Positions 35,920 through 43,632 of a stretch of 64,000 nucleotides of DNA are shown in pieces. Within the stretch, counting starts at the first letter, position 1, and each line of letters starts with the position of its first letter. The notes beneath the pieces were generated by a model that was given only the letters and a program-made list of their open reading frames with translations, had not been told where the DNA came from and did not search any database. Both the position numbers and the translations under genes were made by a program. The stretch is from positions 3,557,343 to 3,621,342 of the forward strand of contig CALSTV010000001.1 in the NCBI GenBank assembly GCA_943789365.1, given 5' to 3'. The stretch is from an uncultured Flavobacteriaceae bacterium (GTDB lineage: Bacteria; Bacteroidota; Bacteroidia; Flavobacteriales; Flavobacteriaceae).

Positions 35920-36188
35920 GGCCTTTGATAATTGTTCCAGAAAGAAATTAAATACAGTTCACTTTTTCTAATTTCATAAAACAGATAAATTTGTTTTACA
36001 ACTAGTATTTTGTACAGTTGTAATGTTTGATCGAAACGACCTAATTGAGGGTTTCCTTTTAATAATTGAATTACAGCTGATACTCGTGCATTGTATTTTT
36101 CTGCCGAACGTACTCCCCAAATAGATATTAAGTATTCTATATTTTTACTGTATTCTTTTTCAGCTTTAATTGACCAAATAATTTCCAT
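35910..36188 (-). CDS. RelE/ParE-family toxin-like protein
   Basis: 92 residues with the ParE pattern: N-terminal IIWSIKAEKEYSKNIEYL, a central helix pair with VSAVIQLLKGNPQLGRF, and two C-terminal strands (YKILVVKQIYLFYEI, ELYLISFWNNYQRP). ParE toxins poison DNA gyrase and RelE toxins cut ribosome-bound mRNA; this sequence looks closer to ParE. It lies tail-to-tail with the antitoxin-like gene instead of downstream in the same operon. Confidence 0.75.
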   Translation of the reverse strand: MEIIWSIKAEKEYSKNIEYLISIWGVRSAEKYNARVSAVIQLLKGNPQLGRFDQTLQLYKILVVKQIYLFYEIRKSELYLISFWNNYQRPYW

Positions 36189-37073
36189 AACAATCTTTTT
36201 TCAATAGCGCAACTGTAAGATACGAATAGCTTATCCAATAATGATAAACAGGGGGCATTCTCAAAAACCTTATTTAACATAATGATAAATTATAGAACAA
36301 ATGTTATCATTTGGTTATTTAAGAGAGAATTCCATTTGATAGCTATAATGTAGTATTATGTAAAATATCCCAGAAGCATTCGTTTTCATAAGAATAATTG
36401 GAACTTGGGTCATTAAACTATTAAGCGGTTTGCTTCGCAGCGTTTAAAAACATTTGTATCTATAATTAGCCGTTATGTAAAATAGCCGCTACCAAGCGCT
36501 CGATTGTTTTATAAAATCAAATTGCTCTGGCAATTTATTTTACACACAATTATCCAACGCTTGCCAACGCCAAAATAAAAGCTAACCTTTTTACTGTTAT
36601 TTAAATTTTAGCATATTGAATAATTGTGCATAATATTTTTTTCTACGCGATTCTCGTGAGCTTGCCATAAGAGCTTAAATTTTATGAAGGATAAAATTCT
36701 AAGCACTTATTCTATTCTCGCTACTATTTGAACTTTTTTGTATGGAACTATTAATATTATGTAAAATAGAAATTGAAGATTTGAACTTCTTAAGTGTAGA
36801 TTATATCTTTTTTTCTTAATAAAAAAAGAAACAAAAAAATCAAGACTGCATAAACTTTTGGAAACAATTACGGTTCGTTACACTATATTTTAGGAAACAT
36901 TATAATTTATTAAGAAAGCTTTGAAGTTATTGTATAGTAAACGATAGTCAAAAACTTTATTAATTGACCCCTAAAATATGTACGCTCCACTCTCCTATTT
37001 TTTAACCAAAATTTTATGAGGTCAAACCGAGTTATTTGAAAAGCATTTTTATATATTTAAATTTTAATATTTA
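36189..37073. other. AT-rich non-coding stretch with repeated TTATGTAAAATA
   Basis: 885 bases without a convincing reading frame on either strand. It contains three copies of the 12-mer TTATGTAAAATA (36356-36367, 36473-36484, 36757-36768) and a small hairpin CAAATG-TTAT-CATTTG (36298-36313). The middle copy lies in CCGTTATGTAA. The reverse complement of CGTTATGTAA recurs at 41882-41891, on the other side of the phosphoesterase/NTPase genes. It may be the scar of earlier insertions. I see no tRNA or known RNA. Confidence 0.6.
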
Positions 37074-38156
37074 ATGAGACTCGTACATCTTTCCGACATA
37101 CATTTATCAAAATCAAATTACCATGAATTTATTCATAAGTATAGAAAGGCACTTATAAAAGATTTAATTGATTATAACCAATCTAAAAAAATTGATATTA
37201 TAGTCATAACGGGAGATTTAGTAGACAAAGGAGGCCACTCTTTAATAGAAATTGACGAGTTTAAACACATTGTCAATCCATATGAAATTTTTCAATCAGT
37301 TTTTATTCAACCAATAGTTGACGAGTTAGGTATTTCTTCAAACCAAATTTTATTTATACCTGGTAATCACGATATAAATGAAAAAGACATTTCTTATTAT
37401 GATGAATGCCAAATGATTGAAAACATTAAAGATTCAAGTATTGAGAATTATTTAAAAGAAAATAGATTAAGCTTTACTCATAATAGAAGAATTAGACATT
37501 TCAAAGAATTTGAAAAGACTTTTCACTTAAGTAATTCTTTATATGAGTTTTCTAACAATCATTCTACATATGTTTACAATTATGAAAAGAACTTCAAAGT
37601 AGGATTCATTTTAATAAATGATTCTTGGAGATGTAAAAGCAAAAAAATTAATGGAGAAAACGAAAAATTATATTTTGGATATCAGCAATTAGACTATAGT
37701 TTAGATTTTCTAAAAAGTCATAATACAGATATTAATATTTGTTTATTTCATCATTCGCTTGATGATTATATAGAAAAAAGTGAGGTAGTAAGGATTTTAG
37801 AAACACGAGAAATTGAATTATTTCTCTATGGGCATTACCATAGTACAGATTTCAAAATATCTTATAGTCCTTTTGGAAGTTGTATTGGAATTAGAGGAAG
37901 AGCTGGTTTGAACAAACCAAATGAAGCCATTTCTAAATACCAATCGGGTTACCAAATAATAGATTTAGATTTAAATTCTTATAAAGTAAATAGAATTTAT
38001 TACAGAAAATATATTTATAAAGGTGCTAGGTTTGATGATGATACTGAAAGTGCAAAGGGTGGCATTGATGAAGGAAAAGATATTTTTAATTTAGTTAGAG
38101 AGAATACTAAAACGAAAGGCTTTGTTCTTGATAAAGCTAAGTTTATTAAAGCATAA
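37074..38156 (+). CDS. Calcineurin-like metallophosphoesterase linked to a NACHT NTPase
   Basis: 360 residues with a complete set of two-metal motifs: DIH (Asp8, His10), GD (47-48), GNHD (97-100), His226-His227 and GHYH (253-256). The spacing is that of cyclic-nucleotide/DNA phosphoesterases of the calcineurin-like superfamily. A long insert (about 105-215) separates GNHD from the later histidines. The last 60 residues form a tail after the catalytic fold. No signal peptide is seen, so it is cytoplasmic. Its stop TAA shares a base with the NTPase ATG (TAATG), so the two are made together. Inference: it is an effector or nucleotide-signal enzyme controlled by that NTPase. Confidence 0.85.
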   Translation: MRLVHLSDIHLSKSNYHEFIHKYRKALIKDLIDYNQSKKIDIIVITGDLVDKGGHSLIEIDEFKHIVNPYEIFQSVFIQPIVDELGISSNQILFIPGNHDINEKDISYYDECQMIENIKDSSIENYLKENRLSFTHNRRIRHFKEFEKTFHLSNSLYEFSNNHSTYVYNYEKNFKVGFILINDSWRCKSKKINGENEKLYFGYQQLDYSLDFLKSHNTDINICLFHHSLDDYIEKSEVVRILETREIELFLYGHYHSTDFKISYSPFGSCIGIRGRAGLNKPNEAISKYQSGYQIIDLDLNSYKVNRIYYRKYIYKGARFDDDTESAKGGIDEGKDIFNLVRENTKTKGFVLDKAKFIKA

Positions 38157-40567
38157 TGAAAGTAGAACATTACGAAATAAGATATATTAATAAAACAAAT
38201 GAGGATACAAATAAGTATTCACTATTTGATATTGACAATAAGGTATTATTGGTTAATGAGGTGTTTAAAAAAGATAAAATTGTATTACTAGGTAACCCTG
38301 GTATTGGAAAAACTACAGAGTTAAAACACTTATCTAATGCCTTATGGGATAATAAAGATGAAACAGGATTAATTCCATTTCACATTGACCTAAAATATTT
38401 TAGAAAAACAAATAAATTTGAAGACCTCATTTTATATGAAGAATGGAAAGAATTGCCTAGTATAATATTCATTCTAGATGGTTTAGATGAAATTGAAGAT
38501 TTACATGATTTTATTTCTGAATTTGAAATTTTTACATCAAAATTCAATGATTTAAAAATACGTTACGTTGTAAGTTGTAGAACTAATATTTATGAAAAAT
38601 ATTTAATCAAAATTTCTGGTTTCCAAACGTATTATCTTGAGAACTTAAGCTTTGAACAAGCAAAGTCAATTCTTTTAAATAAATATTTAGTTGATATTGA
38701 TAAATTAACAATTGATACTAAAAACAGAGAATTTATTCAGTCACCATTTTTCCTAAAACTCTTCGCCGATTATTATAATATACAAAATAAACTACCTACA
38801 TCTGACGCAGAAATATGGAATTTATACATAAATGAAACTATAAACACTCATAAGGTCAAGTACATTAAAAAAGGGTTAATTAAAAAGCCAATTTTAATAA
38901 ATCGACTGGAGAAAGTAGCATTCGTTAATGAACTTATGCAAAGAAACTATATTAGTGATGAATGCTTGTATAATATTTTTAATATTGAATATGATGAGTT
39001 TACTTCAAACCCTCCTTTCTTAGTTTATAATTCTGCTCAAGAGAATTGGAGTTTTGAACACAGACAAATCCAAGAATTTTTTGTTGCGAAAGTATTGTCA
39101 GATAAAAACATAGACCAAATATTAGATGTTGCAAAAATTGACCAAATTAATGCAATTCATCCATCATTATTTAATTCAATTACATTTTTAATTAATTTAA
39201 TTGACCGCAACAACCCAACCTATGATGATTTAATAAATTGGTTAAAGGAAAACCAGATAGAAATTTTATTTAAGGCAGACTCTGATAGGGTTAGTAATGA
39301 ATTAAGAATTAGTGTTTTTCAAGAGTACTTTAATACTGAGTGTATAAAAAAGACTCTTTGGATAAGTACAAGAAGAACATTTGAAGTTAGTGAGATTGCC
39401 AATTTTGGAGATTGTGAGGAAAATTTTAATTATTTGACATCCATTATATCAAACTATAAAGATTTTCATTTCAGAACGTTGTATTCAGCTATTGAATTAT
39501 TGAATTTCTTCAACAAAACATCATATTCTATTGAGGGGTTTAAGGGCTTTCTAATGAACCAATTGAAATTAAAAGATTTTCCTATTGAAGCTAAATCTCA
39601 GTTATTAAGATTAATTAAGAAGCATCATTTAGTTGAAAACGACCCTAAATATTTATCAACTTTATATTTGTTATTTAAATCTGAAACAAATAAACAATTA
39701 AATAATAGCCTGCTTTCACTTATTCGAGATGACAAAAATATAGATAAGTATTTTGAGTTTTTAAAGAATGAGTTTTTAATGGCAAATAAAATAAAAGAAA
39801 GAGAAGTAAAAGATGAAGTAATCAGAGGAAATAGTTATACAGTCAATGAAGTGATATTAAAACTTTCAGATCCCCAAAATTTCTTAAGTATAATTAAGCA
39901 TTTCTTTACGAATGATAGAAGTCTATCATATCTGGATAGTTTTGAATCTGAACTGATTGAAAAATGCATTCAATTTATAAAATCTGATGAAAGTTTTATA
40001 ATTAAATTATTATCAGAAATTGAAGAAGAATACCGTTTTCATGTACATGATAAGCTTCTCAAAAAAATAATTAAATCAAGCAAAACAGAAAATCTAGTTT
40101 TGAATTATTTAATTAAAAATGTAAATATTGATAAAATCCGTTTTTTCGTCTCAGAATTTGTTAATGAAGAGAACCTTAAACATTTAGTAGATGTTTTAAT
40201 TGATAAAAAATTATCAGATCATGAGATAGAATTATTTAGAAATAATATTGGTAATTCAAGTAGTAGAAAAATGGCTGTTATGTTTAATAATATAATGGAA
40301 GAAAAAGGAGTTGAATTTAAGGAACCTGTATTTACAGAATCTAAAGAAAAGATATTCAAAGAGAAACACGAAAAACATATACAAGATAATTTTAATATAT
40401 TATTCGACAAGAAAAGGTTATTAAAAGAAATTAAATCAATATTTAAAGATAATTCTCTTACTAATAATGAGTTAAGTGATGTAAGAAGAGAGTGGTATGA
40501 GAATAATGGACATTGGAATGAAATAGACACTTCAATTAACATAATTGAAAGTTTTTATGTATTCTAA
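38156..40567 (+). CDS. NACHT-type STAND NTPase (C-terminus probably truncated by frameshift)
   Basis: 803 residues as read. P-loop GNPGIGKT at 46-53, Walker B IIFILDGLDEI at 103-113 (the DGLDE form is typical of NACHT), and sensor region VVSCRTN at about 138-144. A helical region with PFFLKLFADYY (winged-helix/helical domain) and FEHRQIQEFFVAKVL (about 299-313) follows, then hundreds of residues of helices that look like degenerate repeats. The P-loop begins only 45 residues from the N-terminus, so no effector domain is fused. The stop at 40565-40567 follows a T5 run; deleting one T continues the protein into the next fragment. Bacterial NACHT proteins are known phage sensors; that role is inferred here. 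Confidence 0.82.
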   Translation: MKVEHYEIRYINKTNEDTNKYSLFDIDNKVLLVNEVFKKDKIVLLGNPGIGKTTELKHLSNALWDNKDETGLIPFHIDLKYFRKTNKFEDLILYEEWKELPSIIFILDGLDEIEDLHDFISEFEIFTSKFNDLKIRYVVSCRTNIYEKYLIKISGFQTYYLENLSFEQAKSILLNKYLVDIDKLTIDTKNREFIQSPFFLKLFADYYNIQNKLPTSDAEIWNLYINETINTHKVKYIKKGLIKKPILINRLEKVAFVNELMQRNYISDECLYNIFNIEYDEFTSNPPFLVYNSAQENWSFEHRQIQEFFVAKVLSDKNIDQILDVAKIDQINAIHPSLFNSITFLINLIDRNNPTYDDLINWLKENQIEILFKADSDRVSNELRISVFQEYFNTECIKKTLWISTRRTFEVSEIANFGDCEENFNYLTSIISNYKDFHFRTLYSAIELLNFFNKTSYSIEGFKGFLMNQLKLKDFPIEAKSQLLRLIKKHHLVENDPKYLSTLYLLFKSETNKQLNNSLLSLIRDDKNIDKYFEFLKNEFLMANKIKEREVKDEVIRGNSYTVNEVILKLSDPQNFLSIIKHFFTNDRSLSYLDSFESELIEKCIQFIKSDESFIIKLLSEIEEEYRFHVHDKLLKKIIKSSKTENLVLNYLIKNVNIDKIRFFVSEFVNEENLKHLVDVLIDKKLSDHEIELFRNNIGNSSSRKMAVMFNNIMEEKGVEFKEPVFTESKEKIFKEKHEKHIQDNFNILFDKKRLLKEIKSIFKDNSLTNNELSDVRREWYENNGHWNEIDTSINIIESFYVF

Positions 40568-41739
40568 AAATAATAATTTGTTGTCTTATGATGAAATTCA
40601 ATCAATTCTTGAAAAAGACGATTTTATTATAATTAAAAATGTTAAAGAAGTTATTGTAAACAATAATAGTAGAAACAGAAGTATAATAATTTCTGACAAA
40701 CAAAAAACATATGTAAAACATTGGTTCTTAATGCAGTTAATGAAATAGATTTTAATGAAATAGCAAAATCTTCTGGTAATAATTCTTTTTATTATTTAAA
40801 TAATTATAAAAAAATTGAAAACAATTTTTTATTTTCAAAAAGCATTTAATTTTGAATTGCCTCAAGCTTTTTTATTAAGTAGTATAGAATTTTATGAATT
40901 TGATAAATCAGGAGAGCTAGATGAAAGTTTTGATCATTTGATGAACATAATTAACAGCAAAGAGCTAGTTAATAAACAAATAATTCAGAACCTTAATGAT
41001 AAAGAATTAATTGGATTGGCTTTGTCTAAACACATTCAGTACGCTTTGTTAAATAAATTAGAGGATACATACCAAATTATAAGGAAATACATTATTAATA
41101 AAGAATCCATCTTCAATGATAGAAAAAAAATTGAAGACTATATCAATTTAACAAATGACACTTCAGTTCTTAAAGAGCTATGTACAAATAATGAGCATTA
41201 CTTATTTTGGAGTTCAATTGATATAATGCTCAAACTAGATATTAATATAGATTTTTGTATCGAAAAAGCTATTGAATATTTAGAAAGCGACAATGAGAGG
41301 TATATTGTAGATGCTCTAAAAGTACTTTTGCAGTTAAATCAAGCTAAAGCATTTGATTATGTGCTAAAAAGTTTAAAGAAAGGATATTACACCTTCTTTT
41401 CATGGTATGCGTTTTTCAAATTTTGATAATATAAATGGTATTGAAAGTTTAATAGAGTTATTTGATTTAATTTATAACCAAGAAATTGACCGATTTGAAT
41501 CAAATTATTATAGAGATTTTTATAAAACAATTATTTCCAATGTTTCATTAACAGAAGAAGGTTTTACTCAAATTCAAGCTATTTTAAATCAGATTAAAAA
41601 ATCTCTAATTGATAATGGTTCTGATTTGTTTTACATAAACATATTAATAGATGATTCAATAAATAGTTATATTAATTTTAAATCAAAACCATACACATTT
41701 AAAAAAGCTAAGGAAAAAGCATTAAGTTTAATTTCTTAA
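40557..41739 (+). pseudogene. Frameshifted C-terminal helical region of the NACHT protein
   Basis: Coding-like sequence continues after the NTPase stop but changes frame four times. Reconstruction by single-base edits: remove a T from the T5 run at 40552-40556; add one base near 40715-40730; remove a T from the T6 run near 40832; remove a T from the T5 run near 41410. This gives one uninterrupted protein of about 1,193 residues ending at 41739. The added 390 residues (for example LLSYDEIQSILEKDDF, FNFELPQAFLLSS, YIVDALKVLLQLNQAKAF) are amphipathic helices as in HEAT/TPR-like sensor domains. Alternatives: a separate third gene starting at ATG 40557, or sequencing errors. Confidence 0.7.
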
Positions 41740-41942
41740 ATCACCATTCCACACACATTCCACTTCTCTCCTATCGTCGCTTCGTAAAAAGAGTGTTCCA
41801 TTAAAATAGTAGAGTAAAATTTGTCAAGAAAAAAATAAAGAAAATAAGGTATTAAACTTTTGCTTTTAACCAAAGCTCAAGTTACATAACGCAGAACATT
41901 ATAGTTCAACTGTGGGTTCAGTTATTTACAAGCAGACCAAAT
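41740..41942. other. Spacer between accessory region and glnB terminator
   Basis: About 200 bases without a gene. It contains TTACATAACG at 41882-41891, the inverted copy of CGTTATGTAA at 36471-36480. No promoter is evident. It was originally the sequence downstream of the glnB-amt operon. Confidence 0.5.
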
Positions 41943-41976
41943 AAAAAAGCCCCAAAACGAAGGGTTTGGGGCTTTT
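41943..41976 (-). terminator. Terminator of the glnB-amt operon (now separated from glnB)
   Basis: AAAAGCCCCAAA (41945-41956) pairs perfectly over 12 bases with TTTGGGGCTTTT (41965-41976), loop of 8, flanked by A-runs on one side and T-runs on the other, so it works in both directions. It lies 23 bases beyond the detached original glnB stop codon. Confidence 0.88.
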
Positions 41977-41999
41977 AAAAAAATCAATAACAACGAGAC

Positions 42000-42017
42000 T
42001 TATACAATTGCCTCATC
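42000..42017 (-). pseudogene. glnB: Detached last codons of glnB
   Basis: On the minus strand this reads Asp-Glu-Ala-Ile-Val-stop. Joined to codon 108 (Gly) of glnB across the insertion element, with one copy of the GCCA duplication removed, it restores a 113-residue P-II protein ending RG-DEAIV, the expected family tail. Confidence 0.85.
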
Positions 42018-42087
42018 GCCATGTAAGCTTCCCCAAAAACCGAACTGTTTATAAGTAGAAAAATAATCTTAACTTTAAACAGTAATT

Positions 42088-42354
42088 ATGAGAAAAAGTA
42101 AATTTAGTCCACAACAAATAGCTTCTATTCTAAAGGAGTTTGATCACGGGAAATCTATTTCAGATATTTCCAGAGCGCATGGTATTAGTTCTGCTACCTT
42201 TTATAAGTGGCGTTCTAAGTATGCAGGTATGAATTCTAAAGAGCTTAAAAAGCTAAAAACTTTAGAAGAGGAGAATCGTAGACTCAAACAAATGTATTCA
42301 AGTTTGGCTTTAGATCATCAGCTAGCAAAAGAGATCATTGAAAAAAAGCTATAA
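42088..42354 (+). CDS. IS3-family transposase OrfA
   Basis: 88 residues. A helix-turn-helix (FSPQQIASILKEFDHG, then SISDISRAHGISSATFYKW) binds the terminal repeats, and a C-terminal leucine-rich coiled coil (LKKLKTLEEENRRLKQMY) serves for oligomerisation. A slippery sequence A-AAA-AAG at 42342-42348, six bases before the stop, allows -1 frameshifting to make the OrfAB transposase. Confidence 0.93.
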   Translation: MRKSKFSPQQIASILKEFDHGKSISDISRAHGISSATFYKWRSKYAGMNSKELKKLKTLEEENRRLKQMYSSLALDHQLAKEIIEKKL

Positions 42355-43187
42355 AGCCCTACCTGAAACGGCTTCTGGTCAAAGAGTTTATTGATTATGG
42401 CATAAGTAGGGCGTGCCGTATTTTAAATCTGAGTAAAAGTGTTTATTATTACCAGCCATTAGTCAAAGAGGATTCAGAAATTGAATCGGCTTTAAAAGAA
42501 AAGGCAGAACAACACTCAGAAGAAGGGTTTTGGAAAGCTTATAATCGTTTGCGCAATGAAGGAAAGCCATGGAATCATAAACGAGTATACCGAGTTTATA
42601 AATCCTTAGGGTTGTCTTTGCGTAGAAAGGCAAAAAAGAGACTGCCAGCACGCGTAAAAGAACCTTTGGAGGTTCCTAAAGAATTAAACCATACATGGAG
42701 TATGGATTTTGTTACCGATGTATTAGACAACAGTAGACGCTTTAGAGGTTTTAATGTTATTGATGATTATAATAGAGAAATCCTTTTTATAGAGATAGAT
42801 TATTCTTTGCCTAGTAATCGCATCCTTTGGGTCCTGAATCATTTGATACATAAAAGAGGTAAGCCAAAGCGCATCAGAATGGATAACGGACCAGAATTCA
42901 TAGCAAACATAACATCTCAATGGAGTACTATGCACGAAATAGACTTTAAATATATACAACCAGGTAAACCCACTCAAAATGCTTTTATAGAAAGATTTAA
43001 TGGAAGTTATAGGCGAGGTGTTTTGAATAAATACATTTTTGAAAATTTAGATCAAGTAAGAGCGCAAACTCAAATTTGGATGAATGACTATAATCATTAC
43101 CGCCCACATGATGCTTTAGGTAAAATACCACCAATTAAGTACGCCGAAAAAAAACGCGTCGCTGCCGCTGGGCTCATTTTAAAATAG
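42348..43187 (+). CDS. IS3-family transposase OrfB (DDE integrase domain), made by -1 frameshift
   Basis: About 280 residues continuing from the frameshift. The frame has no early ATG; the first is at 42549, inside the conserved region, so expression as an OrfAB fusion is expected. An HTH_21-like region (ALKEKAEQHSEEGFWKAYNRL) precedes the rve-type catalytic core, whose DDE residues are seen in WSMDF, RMDNGPEF and FIERFNGS. The YNHYRPHDALG motif closes the domain. No disabling mutation is visible. Confidence 0.9.
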   Translation, partial: AIKPYLKRLLVKEFIDYGISRACRILNLSKSVYYYQPLVKEDSEIESALKEKAEQHSEEGFWKAYNRLRNEGKPWNHKRVYRVYKSLGLSLRRKAKKRLPARVKEPLEVPKELNHTWSMDFVTDVLDNSRRFRGFNVIDDYNREILFIEIDYSLPSNRILWVLNHLIHKRGKPKRIRMDNGPEFIANITSQWSTMHEIDFKYIQPGKPTQNAFIERFNGSYRRGVLNKYIFENLDQVRAQTQIWMNDYNHYRPHDALGKIPPIKYAEKKRVAAAGLILK

Positions 43188-43258
43188 ATTGGTTTAAATA
43201 TTTATAATGAAGATAAACCAATTTATTTTAAAACGTAAAAAAGTATATATTTGGAAAA

Positions 43259-43612
43259 TCAAACAGTTCTAATTAAGGGAAGCTTACAGCCACGTACCTT
43301 AGAACTGATACGAATGGCTTCTTCTACGTCATAGACAAAGATTTTACCATCACCCAGTCGGTTGTCTGAGGCATTTTCTAAAATGACATCAATACATTTT
43401 TCTTTGTTCTCATTACTCACAATACAAATGATCATGACACGTGTCTTTAAAATCATAGCTTGTTCCGTTCCTCTGTATCGCTCGGAATATCCTTTTTGCA
43501 ATCCTGTTCCTTTTACGGGAACTACCGTAATACAGGGAATTTCGGCAGCTTTTAAGGCGCGTTGAACATCTTTTAATTTTGAGGGTCTTATTATGGCTTC
43601 TATTTTCTTCAT
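43259..43612 (-). CDS. glnB: P-II nitrogen regulatory protein, C-terminus replaced by IS sequence
   Basis: 117 residues as read. T-loop GTGLQKGYSERYRG (35-48) with a Tyr at the usual uridylylation region (Tyr46), and B-loop LGDGKIFV (86-93). P-II trimers bind ATP/ADP and 2-oxoglutarate and block AmtB channels. Residues 1-108 are native. Residues 109-117 (CKLPLIRTV) are encoded by the right end of the insertion sequence. The lost native tail was DEAIV, so most of the ATP-binding C-loop (RISSKVRG) is retained and the protein may still fold. It lies 20 bases downstream of amt in one operon. Confidence 0.9.
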   Translation of the reverse strand: MKKIEAIIRPSKLKDVQRALKAAEIPCITVVPVKGTGLQKGYSERYRGTEQAMILKTRVMIICIVSNENKEKCIDVILENASDNRLGDGKIFVYDVEEAIRISSKVRGCKLPLIRTV

Positions 43613-43632
43613 AATTTCTTTAGTTTGGATAT

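Larger units (their letters stand above)
42022..43288 (+). mobile_element. IS3-family insertion sequence
   Basis: 1,267 bases. The terminal inverted repeats begin TGTAAGCTTCCC at both ends (42022-42033 and, reversed, 43277-43288) and share a second block GAACTGTTT (42042-42050; reversed at 43261-43269). A 4-bp target duplication GCCA flanks it (42018-42021 and 43289-43292). It carries orfA and orfB linked by a slippery A-run. Intact ends, intact genes and an intact target duplication point to a recent and possibly still active insertion. It interrupts glnB. Confidence 0.92.

Noticed and set aside
40545-41739. Three separate small genes after the NACHT gene
   Set aside because: The pieces lack their own start sites and domains and join into one helical protein by single-base edits; kept as one broken C-terminal part, with a separate gene as the alternative.
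42463-42977. Minus-strand frames inside the insertion sequence
   Set aside because: They lie opposite the transposase and have no coding features.
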